Positions 35,369-48,051 of a stretch of DNA of 64,000 nucleotides are shown one piece after another (the first letter of the stretch is position 1; each line of letters starts with the position of its first letter). Source of the DNA: Helianthus annuus (taxonomy: Eukaryota > Streptophyta > Magnoliopsida > Asterales > Asteraceae); NCBI RefSeq assembly GCF_002127325.2, contig NC_035436.2, positions 120,270,771 through 120,334,770 of the forward strand. Direction: 5' to 3'. The position numbers were made by a program, and so were the translations under genes. Below the pieces are notes generated by a model. That model was not told the origin of the DNA. It saw nothing but the letters and a program-made list of their open reading frames with translations, and made no database searches.

Positions 35369-35978
35369 ATTGTTATAGGGAATTAGGTTATTAGTAATGC
35401 TTTGACCTAGACTATAACTTTAGAACCCTAACACAAGTTTACTTGTGTTTAGATTTTAAAACAAAACCGTCACCTATCCTTAGGTGATAACCACAACGAG
35501 AACACAAATCCGAATCTGCTTCGAAAATTAATCATCCGTTCTAGGATGATTGATTACTAGGTTTTGAACCCTCTGTTATATGGTTTTGAACCCTTCCAGT
35601 TTGATTCATATTTGGCTTAGTGCCTTTTGAATTTTCAAAATCTCATCAAAGTTTGGGTTAAAATAATGTGAACACGTGCAAACTGGAAGAGTGAATGCCT
35701 GTACTCTGAGTTTTCTGTCTAAGGCTAGAGTGTTCATATAAATCCACATAATCGGACCAGTCACTCTTACCTGGGAACTCTTGGGGTGAGTGTTCACTTA
35801 TAGGCGAGCATGTCTTCGCGATACATTATTTTGATTCATTTACTTTGATTAGTCACTGCGTGTCATTTGTTTGTTCGAGGTAACAAACAAAAGATCGCCT
35901 TCCTTGTGTTTTGTCGATACATCTTTTGCTTTTCCTAATTATCAACCTTACTCGTTTCTCATATTTCCTTGTTAGACA
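35369..35978 (+). other. Leader of element F
   Basis: Non-coding, homologous to the leaders of D and J; no gene supported. Confidence 0.75.
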
Positions 35979-38900
35979 ATGCCTCCATGACATGAAGCAC
36001 AGTCTTTCACCATTGAAGAAATCGCAGCACTGGTCTCTCAGCAAGTGGCTACAGTGCTTCCCGGTGTTGTAACTCAAGTTCACGAGATATACAACAATAA
36101 CAATAATAACAACAACAATGCGCAGTGTAATTTCAAGAACTTCAATTCTGCTAAACCTCTAAAGTTTTCTGGGTCGCAAGGAGCAACTGCGCTCCTACAG
36201 TGGTTCGAGAGTATTGAGAACACATTCAGGCATGTGCAGTGTCCGAATGCACGTATGGTTGAATTTGCTTCAAGCGTGTTTGAGAAGCGAGCGCTTACCT
36301 GGTGGAATGGTATTATGCGCGATAGGGGTGCCGAAGTGGCGTTGGCACAAACATGGGATGAGCTTCGGGCTCTCATGATGACAGAGTTCTGTCCCCGTCA
36401 TGAGATTCGAGCTTTGGAGCGAGAGTTTAACGATTTAAAACAAGATGGGGCTGAGCACCGTGCGTACACGGATCGCTTTGAGGAACTCAGTCTATTGTGT
36501 CCCACCATGGTTACCCCACCAGACAAAGCAATCGAAAGATATATCGATGGTCTACCCGATTCTATGCTGGATATTGTGACCGCTGTTAAACCCACTACCC
36601 TTCGTCAAGCGATCGAGTTATCTGCTACCCTGACTGAATCCCAAGTCAGGAAGGGTAAACTCACCCGCAAGGGTGACAAGAAGAAATCGTCTGATTCTGC
36701 GAAAGACAAGAACAAGGGTAAAGGTAAAGAAGGTGAGTCGTTGAAGAAATCAAGGAAGCGAAAGGGTGCACAGAACTTTGCTGTTACGACACAGACTGAA
36801 CAGAACACACCGGCTCAACCTCCTGCGAAAAAGGCGTATGCCGGTACCGCACCTCATTGTGCTCGCTGCAACGGTCATCATGTTGCACAACAAGCTTGTA
36901 AGCAATGCACGATGTGTGGTAAACTTGGGCATTTAGCCAATGTTTGTCGTTCAGGACAAAATCAGGTTGCCCAGGTTCAAGCTCCGGCACAAGGGAATGC
37001 TGCTAGATTCCCACCAGGTTCATGTTTTAATTGCGGAGAGTTTGGCCACTTCCGCAACAGGTGTCCGAGGCTGGCAAATGCTAATGCGAATCCAAATGCG
37101 AACGTCAACGCCAACGTGAATCCTGCTCGAGGGCGAGCATACAATTTGAATGCAAACGAAGCGAGGGTTGACAACGAGGTTGTCAATGGTACGTTTCTTG
37201 TTAACAATCGAGCCTCATCTATTCTTTTTGATTCTGGTGCCGATAAAAGTTTTGTTTCATTATCTTTTGAGCCTTTGCTTGCGATACCTAGAACTAAATT
37301 GAGGAAACCCTTGTCTGTCGAAGTTGCTACTGGTAAACCTCTTGTTCTCGATTATGTTATTCGTGATTGTCAGTTGAACCTTGATAACCATCTTTTTTCT
37401 ATTGACCTCACACCGACGCAACTTGGGAGTTTCGACATTATCGTTGGAATGGATTGGTTAACCAAACATCACGCTGAGGTGGTTTGTTTCGATAAGATTG
37501 TCCGTATTCCTTTATCTTCTGGTGATATTTTGGAAGTTCGTGGTGAGAAACCTTCAGGTGGATTGAAGCTTATGGCATGCAAAAAGGCCCAAAGTTATTT
37601 GAAAAAAAGATATGTTGCTTTTCTAGCACATGTCACCGAAGAGAAAGACAAGCGCAAGAATATTCAGGATATTCCGATTGTACGGGATTATCCAGAGGTG
37701 TTTCCTGATGAACTGCCTGGTTTACCTCCAGTTCGTCAAGTTGAGTTTCATATCGACCTTGTACCCAATGCCAACCCGATTGCGAAAGCACCTTATCGTC
37801 TTGCACCTTCAGAGATGCAAGAGTTATCGAAACAGCTTCAAGAGTTATCTGATAAAGGATTCATTCGTCTGAGCTTTTCACCTTGGGGAGCTCCTGTCCT
37901 CTTCGTGAAAAAGAAAGATGGGTCTTTTCGAATGTGTATCGATTATCGTGAGCTTAATAAGCTTACCATCAAGAATCGATATCCCCTACCTCGAATTGAT
38001 GATCTCTTTGACTAGCTGCAAGGGGCTTCATGTTTTTCTAAGATCGATCTGCGTTCTGGGTATCATCAACTTCGTGTTTTCAAAGAAGATATTCCCAAAA
38101 CTTCTTTTCGCACGAGATATGGGCATTACGAGTTCACAGTCATGCCTTTTGGCTTGACGAATGCTCCAGCTATCTTTATGGACTTAATGAATAGGGTCTG
38201 TAAACCTTATTTAGACAAGTTCATTATTGTGTTCATCGACGATATTCTCATTTATTCGAAGACTCGAGCCGATCACGAGCAACACCTTCGCTTAACGTTG
38301 GAACTCCTTAAGAAGGAACAACTTTTCGCTAAATTCTCCAAGTGTGAATTCTGGCTTAAAGAAGTTCAGTTTCTGGGTCATATAGTCAATGAGCAGGGTA
38401 TTCATGTGGATCCGTCCAAAATTATTGCTATTAAGGATTGGAGTACGCCAACGACGCCTACAGAGATTCGATCTTTTCTTAGTCTTGCTGGTTACTATCG
38501 TCGATTCATTTCTAATTTCTCGAAAATTACGGTTCCACTCACTGCTTTGACTCAGAAGAATAAGCCTTTTGAGTGGGGACCCAAGCAAGAAGAAGCGTTC
38601 CAAACGCTGAAGCAGAAGTTATGTAATGCTCCTATTCTATCTCTGCCCGAGGGAAGCGATGATTTTGTTGTCTATTGCGATACGTCCAACTTAGGCCTTG
38701 GTTGCGTCCTCATGCAACGAGGTAAAGTTATTGCATATGCATCTAGACAGCTGAAAATTCACGAGAAGAACTACACGACTCATGATCTTGAGTTAGGAGC
38801 TGTGGTTTTCGCGCTTAAAATCTGGAGACACTACCTCTATGGAACGAAGTGTGTGGTTTTCACAGACCACAAAAGTCTCCGGTATATTCTTAATCAGAAA

Positions 38901-40456
38901 GAGCTGAACATGAGGCAACGACGTTGGGTTGAACTTTTGAACGATTATGATTGCGAGATTCGCTACCATCCTGGTAAGGCGAATGTCGTAGCCGATGCGC
39001 TTAGTCGAAAAGAGCGAGTCAAGCTTCACTCTGTCCAAGCTCTATCCGATATACAATCTCGTGTCCTTCAAGCTCAACGATCCTGTGTGATCAAGGGTTT
39101 ATTGAAAGTTGAGCTACCGCTTCAACTTGAGCTTAAACTTGAAAGGAAAGGCGATGGTTTACTCTACTTCAAGGATCGTTTGTGGGTCCCGAAACAAGAC
39201 GATCTTCACGCCCTAGTGATGGACGAATCTCACAAGTCTCGATATTCTATCCATCCTGGTGCTGATAAAATGTACAAGGATCTTCGTCCTAAGTTCTGGT
39301 GGCCTGGTATGAAGAAAGATGTTGCCTTGTATGTATCAAAATGCCTAACTTGTCTCAAAGTCAAGGCTGAACATCAACGACCTTCTGGTTTGCTTGTACA
39401 CCCAGAGATACCGGTTTGGAAGTGGGAGAGCCTAGCAATGGATCTCATCACTAAGTTACCGCGTACATCTAAAGCTCACGATGCTATTTGGGTTGTTATC
39501 GATCGATTAACGAAGTCATCTCATTTTCTTCCGATTCGCGAGGACCTATCTGCTGATAAACTTGCAAAGATTTATGTTGATGAGATTATTTCACGACATG
39601 GTGTTCCTTTGGATATCATTTCCGATCATGATGCTCGATTTTCATCTCATTTCTGGAAGACCATGCAATCTGCTATGGGAACCCAACTAAATCTAAGCAC
39701 TGCTTATCATCCCCAAACAGATGGTCAATCCGAGAGGACGATTCAAACTTTGGAGGATATGCTTAGAGCATGCGTGATAGACTTTGGTGGTAATTGGATT
39801 CTCATCTGCCAATGATCGAGTTCTCTTACAACAATAGTTATCATGCTAGCATTAAAATGGCACCATTCGAAGCTCTCTACGGTCTAAAATGTCGTTCACC
39901 TGTCTGTTGGAAAGAGACCGGTGAAGCTCAGCTTACTGGACCTGAGCTCGTTCTGGAAACAACAGATAAAATCAAGAAAATTCGCGATAATCTTTTGACA
40001 GCTCGAAGCCGTCAAAAGAGTTATGCGGATATGCGACGCAAGCCCTTGGAATTTCAAGTCGGAGACCGTGTCCTACTCAAGGTTTCACCTTGGAAAGGAG
40101 TCGTGAGATTTGGAAAGAAGGGAAAACTTGCACCTCGATATGTGGGACCATTCAGGTTGTGGAAAGAATTGGGAAGGTTGCCTATCGATTAGAGCTACCT
40201 CCAGAGCTTGGAAATATTCATCCGACTTTTCACGTGTCCAATTTGCGAAAGTGTTTAGCTGACGCTGAGCTTCACATTCCTCTCGACGAGATCCGAATCG
40301 ATGAAACAATGCACTTTGTCGAGAGACCTATGGAGATATTGGACAATACATTCAAGCAGTTGGGAGTCCAAACGTGGCCCAGAATTTACTTGGGAACGTA
40401 AGGACCAAATGATGACAAAATATCCACATTTGTTTTCACAAGCTTCCTCTAGTTAA
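35979..40456 (+). pseudogene. Element F gag-pol polyprotein, several lesions
   Basis: The likely start is ATG 35979 (Met-Pro-Pro) with TGA at codon 4 (35988-35990). Then in one frame: Asn run, Retrotrans_gag (RALTWWN), Lys-rich linker, knuckles [14 protein letters not shown] (36906-36947) and [14 protein letters not shown] (37023-37064), protease DSGA (37230-37241), and RT start. TAG 38013-38015 replaces Gln in the DQLQG block, and the same frame resumes through FIDD (38232-38243), RNase H and integrase with its catalytic Glu (39732-39734). A one-base loss near 39798 and another shift near 40160 follow, then a small deletion in the chromodomain-like end. It stops at 40454-40456. All domains are recognisable; no single intact product is possible. 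Confidence 0.88.
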
Positions 40457-40474
40457 AATTTCGGGACGAAATTT
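40456..40474. repeat. Palindrome AAATTTCG-GGA-CGAAATTT before the F polypurine tract
   Basis: Perfect 8-bp arms starting at the last base of the pol stop codon, the same position as in D. Confidence 0.85.
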
Positions 40475-40477
40475 CCT

Positions 40478-40491
40478 GAAGTAGGGGAGAC
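40478..40491 (+). other. Polypurine tract of element F
   Basis: GAAGTAGGGGAGAC, then LTR start TGTGACAAC at 40492. Confidence 0.85.
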
Positions 40492-40953
40492 TGTGACAAC
40501 TATGCTCTGTAATCTCTGTACGATGTAAAACAATGTTGATTATTAATAAAACAATGTACTTTGGTGTTATTTTATGTGTTTTGGTGTTACTTTGTGTGTA
40601 TTTGTGTTTGGTAATTTTACAATTCGATTCGATTCCAATTTCAAGCTCTAAGTCGCTTTCTAAAAGGTTATACCCGCACTGAGGCGTAAATATAACCAGT
40701 TTAATGCAACAAACACTCCGGAATAGTGAAATAGGCTTAACATACCTTAAATAACCTCCACATAACTTAGAAATAAGTTTTGGCTGGTTCGGTGTGTTAA
40801 AATCAACTTTGTACGATCGCAGGGACTATTTGTGTCAAACTGCGAAACTATACCGATTTGTATAGTAACGAACATTCCGGAACTTGATCATAAGTTAAAC
40901 ATACCCTAAATATCCTTTACATAGCTTAGAAATAGGATTTGAAAGGTTCGGTA
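40492..40953 (+). repeat. 3' LTR of element F, segment before H
   Basis: Matches the first part of 31895-35346, up to CGGTA at the H insertion. In the first 205 bp I count about ten mismatches to the 5' LTR. Confidence 0.9.
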
Positions 40954-41414
40954 TGTCACACCCCCAAAATCCACCTGCGGAGTATCACCGCTTGGGAGCG
41001 TGACTGACCAGGATCAAGCCACCAATCATATAGAACAATATATATAGTAAGAGTATTTGCCATTAAACCAAACCAAATCCATATGAAAGGTATTTCAAAA
41101 CATAATTAAGTTATCACTGTTTAGCGGAAGCGTATAATTAAAACCCATTATAATAAAGTATCAACTGTCATAAGTGTTTAACATATCAATCACGATTCAA
41201 GCCCACAACGACCAGCTCCTCCCTGTGCAAGCTCCATGTATCTAACGACCTGCAAGGCATGTAACAGAGGATCAACAACTAGTTGAGCGAGTTCACAGAA
41301 AGTAAATGCGTAATAGTAAGTTCGTATGTAACATGTGGCTCTACTGGGCCGATAGTACGTTCTATTGGTGGGGGCTTCCCATGTTGTATAACCACTAGAC
41401 TATTCGTAACCATA

Positions 41415-41728
41415 AGTATCCTTCACAACCGAGGATAGTAGTAAGTATAGATATACGTAGGTTTTACGTGAGTATCCTTCACAACCGAGGATAGTAGTAA
41501 GTACAGATACACGTAGGTTTTACGTGAGTATCCTTCACAACCGAGGATAGTAGTAAGTATAAGTCTACGTAGATTGTAAGTATGTGTCCTGCACAACCGA
41601 GGACAGTGAATAGCATAAGTATGTGTCCTGCACAACAGAGGACAGTGAGTAGCATAAGTATATGTCCTGCACAACCGAGGACAGTGGATAGCTTAAGTAT
41701 GTGTCCTGCACAACCGAGGACAATGGTA
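41415..41728 (-). repeat. Hairpin-forming tandem array in H left LTR
   Basis: Three longer units with ATCCT-TCACAACCG-AGGAT and four 39-bp units with GTCCT-GCACAACCG-AGGAC. Each can fold on itself; both arms changed together between the two unit types. Frames through it are repeat translations. Confidence 0.8.
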
Positions 41729-42279
41729 TGGTAGTCTAGTAACAGTGTAAGTACAGTTCTATTCAATCTCAATCCTTCAATCCCAATTCCCGTGCCCTGG
41801 GAATCCCATGCCTTAGTAAGAGTGTGAACTCACCTGGGTTTGCTCGGTATGCTTAATTATGTGCTAGCAATTATTCAATCAAATCCTATAGTAAGCACGT
41901 ATACTTGATCAGTTCATGTTCGTAATGTTTCATATGCAATTAATACCACAGAGTATGTTTGACAATCGATATCATGCATCATACGTCAGTTAATCACATT
42001 AGTACGATCCCTGTTGCTCATCAAGGCTTTCTCAATTTAATCTAACAATAACATCTGTGCGTAACTGGATTAATACACTTTGCATAGTTCACATGTGCAT
42101 CAGAGTTAATTCAGGACCGTATTACAGCTAATCCACGCAACGTGGTTATCATACTGAGTCAATCACATTTAACATAGCATAGCATATTTAACAGTGTTAG
42201 TGGCTTAGCAAAGTAACCTTCCTATCTTACAGATTCAACATGTTATACATACATTCACAGTTTCATTTTTATCATCACA

Positions 42280-42825
42280 CCAAGTCGGACATGCCTTGCC
42301 CTATCTAAAGCTCGGACAAGTGTGTGTATGTGGGTTTCCCTTGCTCAAAAGTCGGACCAAAGGCCCCTAACATGAAACTCGTATAGAACAAGGGTGGGGG
42401 GGGGGCTAACAAGGTCGGACAAGGAGTGTGGGGTGACAAAAGTCAGACAAGAGGTTGTGGGGTTAAAGGTCGGACCCCATACCCCATGTCAAAACTCGGA
42501 CCACTTGATCCATTCTTAAGAAACTCGGACACTTTGTCCTTACAACAAAAAGTCGGACATCTTGTTATGGATAAAAGGTCGGACAACATTCTCTTGGGAG
42601 AAACTCGGACCACACTCTTGTGTGAGAAACTCGGTCCCTATCTAGGTTAAAGATCGGACAACATATTGATATATAACTTCGGACCCTACTAGCATACAAG
42701 AAGATCGGACTAGATTACCTCACTTAAAACTCGGATCCTTAGTCATAACATAAAACTCGGACATGATATATGGGTCATAAAGGTCGGACATAGATCAACA
42801 ATTAAAACTCAGACAGAAGATCAAA
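42280..42825. repeat. GGTCGGAC / ACTCGGAC motif array in H left LTR
   Basis: About 20 copies of (A/G)(G/C)TCGGAC at about 25-35 bp spacing, usually after an A-run. The units between the motifs are unrelated, unlike a true tandem repeat. Confidence 0.75.
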
Positions 42826-43541
42826 CATACGCATGTTCCCTACATAGAGATTGTATCAGTTACGTTTTATATTCTCATGGATCGTGAAACCCTAATCACG
42901 TATATGCAGAATTCATAAACATTCAATTGATGATTACAAGCAACCATTATGTGAACAGTCCTATCGGCTTACAACTGATCATTCATCATAACAAAATAAT
43001 CAGAAATCAATTCAGTAAATTCAGATTCATCATATGTAGAACTAGGGTTTACAAGCATCAATCAATCAACAATTAATCAAGAATTGATACAATCAAATAA
43101 TCAACGAACAATCATTAACAATTACCTTGAATGATTCTAAAGAAAGAGAGGAATCGAAAGTGATGAATGTCTTGAGCCAATGATGGTGGTGTTGATGATT
43201 GCTAGAGAAAAGTACGTGCTTGGATTTTTGTGAGAATGATTAGTGAAAAGGGGATTAGGGTTAAGTATCTCTAAGATTTCACTAATTACTCTATGCATCC
43301 CTAAGTATCATAATTTACACATGAACACCATCTCATAACAATTTCATAGTTTCACCACCAAGTTTACATATTTGACAAGTTTATCACAATTAACACATAA
43401 CCATGCACAATCACACAATACACTTCATTGTAACAAAACGTATATAATTCCATAGCAATTAATTGTGCAAATAATCAACTAAACAATTCAAGAACGTGCA
43501 ATTAATGCGAAATAGAAATCCTGGAAATTCGAGTTGTCACA

Positions 43542-43555
43542 TTATCCCCAACTTG
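43542..43555 (-). other. Polypurine tract of element H
   Basis: Minus strand CAAGTTGGGGATAA directly before TGTGACAACTCG. A second, upstream tract sits at about 43646-43653. Confidence 0.75.
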
Positions 43556-43559
43556 AAAG

Positions 43560-43682
43560 AAATTTCGTCCCGAAATTTAGCATGCGGTTACTAAGGAAGC
43601 TAGGTAAGTTGTATCGTTTTACTGGTTTTCCTGGGGTGTCACATCATCCCCCCGTTGATTTGGAATTTCGTCCCGAAATTCC
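43560..43682. repeat. Two palindromes of the AATTTCG-TCC-CGAAATT type in H
   Basis: One at 43560-43578 next to the working polypurine tract and one at 43662-43682 inside the pol C-terminus, about 100 bp apart. Between them the minus strand reads GGGGGGATGATGTGACACCCC-like sequence, resembling another polypurine tract plus LTR start. Confidence 0.8.
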
Positions 43683-46600
43683 GCAGAAGTAGCTTCAGTC
43701 TCAGTAGTGGTTGCATTGGTTCCGAATAACTGGGGGTACTTTTCTGTCATCTGGTCTTCGCGTTCCCAGGTGTACTCTGGGCCACGTTTGGAGTTCCAAC
43801 GAACTCGAACAAGAGGGATTCTCTTGTGTTTGAGGACCCGGTCCGTGATTTCAACTGGTTCCTCGACGAACTGCAACCGCTCGTCGATAGTGAGTTCCTT
43901 AAAAGGAACTATGAGGGTCTCATCTGACAGGCACTTCTTCAGATTCGACACGCGGAATACGTTGTGAACTGCACCGAGTTCAGCTGGTAGGTTTAACCTG
44001 TAGGCTACTTTGCCTATCTTCTCAATGATTTCGAATGGTCCAACATACCGTGGATTGAGCTTGCCTCGTTTACCAAAACGAACCACACCCTTCCAGGGTG
44101 AGACTTTGAGTAGCACTCGATCCCCAACTTGGAACTCGAGCGGTTTCCGGCGTTTGTTTGCGTAAGTTTTCTGACGGTCACGAGCCGCCGCCATGCGTTG
44201 TCGTATCTGTGCAATTCGTTCAGTAGCATCAACTACAAGTTCTGGACCTGTGATTTGACTATCCCCCACCTCCGCCCAACAGAGAGGTGACCGGCATTTA
44301 CGTCCGTACAATGCCTCGAATGGAGCGGCTTGTATGCTGGTGTGGTAACTGTTATTGTACGAAAACTCCACTAACGGGAGGTGCTTTTCCCAGCTGTTGC
44401 CGAAATCAATAACACATGCCCGAAGCATGTCTTCAAGAGTCTGGATCGTTCGCTCAGACTGCCCATCCGTCTGAGGGTGATACGCTGTACTCATGTCTAG
44501 ACGAGAGCCAAAAGCTTTGTGCATCGCTTGCCATAGCTCTGAAGTGAATCGTGCATCCCGATTCGAAATGATGGAGGTGGGCACCCCGTGCCTCGAAACA
44601 ACTTCCTTAAGATAGATGTCTGCAAGAGTGGAGAACTTATCCGTTTCCTTTATAGCCAGGAAGTGTGCAGACTTGGTGAGTCGATCCACGATCACCCATA
44701 TGGTATCATTCCCATGCTGAGATCTAGGTAGGCCTGTAACAAAATCCATGGAAATTTCTTCCCATTTCCACTGTGGTATCCTGGGTTGTTGAAGTAGGCC
44801 CGCTGGTTTCTGATACTCCACTTTGACTTTTGCACATGTCAAACACTTGCCGACGTAAGTCGCGATGTGGGCTTTCATGCTAGGCCACCAATATGTTGTT
44901 TTGAGGTCGTGGTACATTTTATCCGAACCTGGATGTATCGAGTAGCGAGACTTATGAGCTTCATCCATCACAAGTTCTCGTAAACCGCCGTATAGTGGGA
45001 CCCAAATACGCCCCGTTACATAATAGGCACCGTCTTCCTTTTGTTCCATTCGTTGCCTCGATCCGCGTAAGGCTTCAGCCCTGACGTTTTCTGGTTTCAA
45101 TGCTTCCACCTGAGTATTTCGTATCTGAGCAGGAAGACTAGACTGAATAGTGAGCTGCAAGGCTTGTACGCGTCTAGGTAGAGTGTCTTTCCGACTGAGA
45201 GCGTCAGCCACAACATTGGCCTTGCCTGGATGGTACTTGATAGCGCATTCGTAATCATTAAGTAGCTCGACCCATCGTCGTTGACGCATATTCAATTCCT
45301 TCTGCTTGAAGATATGCTCGAGACTCCTGTGATCAGTGTAAATAGTGCACTTGGTACCGTACAGGTAGTGTCGCCATATCTTAAGCGCGAAAACAACAGC
45401 TCCCAGCTCTAAATCGTGCGTCGTGTAGTTCCGTTCATGAACCTTGAGTTGACGAGAGGCGTAGGCAATAACTTTATCCCGCTGCATCAATACACAACCA
45501 AGCCCCTGTATCGATGCGTCACAATAGACCACAAAATCATCCGTGCCCTCTGGCAATGAGAGGATAGGTGTGCTGCATAGTCTGTCCTTCAGGTACTGAA
45601 AAGCCGTTTCTTGTGTATTACCCCAACGATAGGTAACACCTTTCTGTATCAACATAGTAAGCGGCTGCGCAATCTTGGAGAAGTCTTTAATAAATTGTCT
45701 GTAATACCCCGCCAAACCTAAGAATTGGCGTATTTCCGTTGGTGTACGCGGTGCAGGCCAGTTTCTGATCGAATCTACCTTGGATGGATCAACATGAATC
45801 CCATCCCTGTTCACCACATGGCCTAAGAAGTGGACTTCACGAAGCCAGAAGTCGCATTTAGAAAACTTGGCGTACAGTTGCTCCTTTCGAAGAAGTTCCA
45901 AGATAAGACGTAAGTGCTGCTCGTGTTCCTCCTGACTCTTGGAGTAGATCAGAATGTCGTCGATGAAAACGATGACGAACTTGTCTAGATAGGGTTTGCA
46001 CACCCTGTTCATAAGATCCATGAAAACTGCAGGCGCGTTCGTAAGCCCAAATGGCATGACTAGAAACTCGTAGTGACCGTAGCCAGTTCTGAATGCTGTC
46101 TTGGAGACGTCCTCATCCCGGACTCTCAGCTGATGATACCCTGACCTTAGATCAATCTTGGAATAGTAACTCGACCCTTGCAACTGGTCGAATAAGTCGT
46201 CAATACGAGGAAGAGGATAGCGGTTCTTCACTGTGACTTTGTTCAGTTCGCGGTAATCGATGCACATCCTGAAAGTGCCATCCTTCTTTTTCACAAATAG
46301 TACTGGAGCTCCCCAAGGCGAAGAGCTTGGACGAATAAAGCCCTTATCCAAGAGCTCTTGTAGTTGCTTTGACAGTTCCTCTAGTTCAGTTGGAGCTAAT
46401 CGATACGGTGCGCGAGCTATAGGTGCTGCTCCTGGAGCTAGCTCGACTTGGAATTCGACCTGACGATGAGGCGGTAGACCAGGTAAATCTTCAGGAAACA
46501 CTTGAGGAAATTCGCGTACAACTGGAATATCCTCTATTCTTTTCTCTTTCGTCGATGCATCTGTAACTAATGCCAGAATAGCAGTGTGCCCCTTTCGTAA

Positions 46601-46756
46601 ACGTTTCTGTGCTTTCAAGAAAGATATGATGCCAACCACGGCACCACTCTTGTCGCCTTGAACTTCGAGAGGTTCTTGACCAGAACGGGGAGTACAAACA
46701 ATCTTGCTCTTTGCATAGGATCTCCGTTTGCTGTTGGGATAACCAATCCATCCCAA
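43619..46756 (-). CDS. Element H pol: RT, RNase H, integrase, chromodomain-like end (1045 codons open)
   Basis: Open from the late protease region to TAA 43619-43621. In order: linker [17 protein letters not shown] with [16 protein letters not shown] and FIDD (45956-45967), RNase H (VVYCDAS, TDHRSL), integrase zinc region (H, H, CLTCAK), catalytic core, and the end [12 protein letters not shown]...KYPQLF. The core's second acidic residue is Asn (codon 44562-44564, ISNRDARF where D and F have ISD), so strand transfer is probably lost, while the Glu of GQSERT is present. The last 25 or so codons run past the usual end through the palindrome and an old LTR-like start. There is no native start: the frame is shifted off the protease near 46715. 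RT and RNase H could be functional if expressed in a fusion. Confidence 0.85.
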   Translation of the reverse strand: MGWIGYPNSKRRSYAKSKIVCTPRSGQEPLEVQGDKSGAVVGIISFLKAQKRLRKGHTAILALVTDASTKEKRIEDIPVVREFPQVFPEDLPGLPPHRQVEFQVELAPGAAPIARAPYRLAPTELEELSKQLQELLDKGFIRPSSSPWGAPVLFVKKKDGTFRMCIDYRELNKVTVKNRYPLPRIDDLFDQLQGSSYYSKIDLRSGYHQLRVRDEDVSKTAFRTGYGHYEFLVMPFGLTNAPAVFMDLMNRVCKPYLDKFVIVFIDDILIYSKSQEEHEQHLRLILELLRKEQLYAKFSKCDFWLREVHFLGHVVNRDGIHVDPSKVDSIRNWPAPRTPTEIRQFLGLAGYYRQFIKDFSKIAQPLTMLIQKGVTYRWGNTQETAFQYLKDRLCSTPILSLPEGTDDFVVYCDASIQGLGCVLMQRDKVIAYASRQLKVHERNYTTHDLELGAVVFALKIWRHYLYGTKCTIYTDHRSLEHIFKQKELNMRQRRWVELLNDYECAIKYHPGKANVVADALSRKDTLPRRVQALQLTIQSSLPAQIRNTQVEALKPENVRAEALRGSRQRMEQKEDGAYYVTGRIWVPLYGGLRELVMDEAHKSRYSIHPGSDKMYHDLKTTYWWPSMKAHIATYVGKCLTCAKVKVEYQKPAGLLQQPRIPQWKWEEISMDFVTGLPRSQHGNDTIWVIVDRLTKSAHFLAIKETDKFSTLADIYLKEVVSRHGVPTSIISNRDARFTSELWQAMHKAFGSRLDMSTAYHPQTDGQSERTIQTLEDMLRACVIDFGNSWEKHLPLVEFSYNNSYHTSIQAAPFEALYGRKCRSPLCWAEVGDSQITGPELVVDATERIAQIRQRMAAARDRQKTYANKRRKPLEFQVGDRVLLKVSPWKGVVRFGKRGKLNPRYVGPFEIIEKIGKVAYRLNLPAELGAVHNVFRVSNLKKCLSDETLIVPFKELTIDERLQFVEEPVEITDRVLKHKRIPLVRVRWNSKRGPEYTWEREDQMTEKYPQLFGTNATTTETEATSAEFRDEIPNQRGDDVTPQENQ

Positions 46757-47731
46757 TGACGATGTCGAAACTACCCAAGACTAGGGAATGAGGTTGATGG
46801 AGAGTGTCTGACAAACTAAGACGAGGTTACAATCCTTGACTACCAGAAGGTTGCTGACCAGTGCTCTGATAGTCATCAATCTTTCGCTGCCGTGCCTGAG
46901 ACTGAACTGAAGTTGAACCCTTGCTGAAGGTTCTATCCCACCTTCTCTTGTTGTCCCTGGGAATAGCAGAAGTAGTAGAAGTGGTAGCGTTAGTAACAGC
47001 GATGATACAACTAGGCAGCCTGTTCTGCTCCACTGCCTGATCCATGAGGCGATGAGCAAGACGCTAAATGCCTTGAGTGCCTTGGATATTTTCGTGGTTA
47101 GCCGATGTAGCATGGCTCTGAATCTCTGAGGCGAGACCCTTGAGGTACAATTCGATACGCTTGCTTGGAGGGTCCACCATGGTTGGACACAAGATGGCCA
47201 GTTCATTCGACCATTTCGTATAAGCTTCAATTTCTGACCCCGTCATTTTCAAATGGTAAAGCTCCACTTCCAACTTGTGGATGTCATCACGCGTGCAGTA
47301 TTCCCTTTTAATGCGTTCTTTGAATTCTTTCCAGGGGGTGGCGTTAGCAGCTGCCAACCCTAGTATCTGTATTTGCGCGTCCCACCAGGTTAGCGCGATT
47401 CCTTCCAAAGTACCAGTGGCGTACTTGACCCTGCGAGCCTCAGGGCATTCACACATGAAGTTCTTGAATGTGCCACTGAATGTGCTTGGACGACAGTCCA
47501 TGAAGTTCTGGAATGTGCAGACAGGTCGCTGTGCGTTCTGACCCGTTGCGCGAGAAAGATAGGTCAAGGTTAAGCGCGAGAGTTGGGTCACGAGAGTAGG
47601 ATCTAACATCCTAGGATAGGTCTGGAATAACAGGTTATACCTCCTGCTTGTGCGGCTGCAAACGCCGCAGCAACTTGTTCGTTAATGAGAGCCGTCAACT
47701 GGGCTTGAGTCATGTTAACACGTCCAGACAT
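46757..47731 (-). pseudogene. Element H gag and protease remnants
   Basis: Starts ATG 47731 (MSGRVNMTQAQLTALI), with a frame break near 47630 and loss of about 20 residues in the Retrotrans_gag core after TFSGT. Then ALTWWDAQ, a TAG at 47064-47066, and a Ser/Gln-rich tail stopping at 46827. Neither CCHC knuckle nor the protease DSGA is present: the sequence jumps from the tail to [14 protein letters not shown]. So a deletion removed nucleocapsid and protease active site. Confidence 0.8.
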
Positions 47732-48051
47732 GATCAAGCAGTAAAGGTAGCATAAGTATGAATGGTTCGCGAGTAGTGCGATGACAGAAAAATGTAAGCA
47801 AGTAGGTGTTCTCAAGCAATAACAAGTAATGAGCAGTGTAATCTAAGCATACTACGAGCAAAATTCTATGCAATTCTAGCATGTAGGCAATAACCATAAA
47901 CCTTATTACCTAGAATGTCGAGTCTTGCACGTGGAGCGAAGCGTCGTTCTGGATCGTTGAGAGCACTGTTCTGGTTATAGTCTGGTTTTAATAAAAACGT
48001 TTTCCCATATTAAAACCAAGTTCTCTATAACCAATGGCTCTGATACCAATC
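47732..48051 (-). other. Leader of element H with primer binding site
   Basis: Primer site TGGTATCAGAGCCA on the minus strand at 48035-48048, three bases from the LTR. The rest is non-coding. Confidence 0.85.

Larger units (their letters stand above)
40954..43541 (-). repeat. 3' LTR of element H (2588 bp)
   Basis: TGTCACACCCCC start; GAGTTGTCACA end. Donor-like CCCAG/GTGAGT at 41833 and acceptor-like CCTTGCAG/GT at 41250 on the sense (minus) strand, with the hairpin array between them. A GGTCGGAC / ACTCGGAC array lies upstream of the donor. Confidence 0.92.

Noticed and set aside
41423..41772. Cys/Tyr-rich repeat proteins in the H LTRs (also 48521-48909)
   Set aside because: Translations of the 39-bp hairpin array in several frames, not genes.
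42426..42650. 74-codon plus-strand frame, also at 49563-49787
   Set aside because: Runs through the GGTCGGAC array of both H LTRs; no homology recognised.
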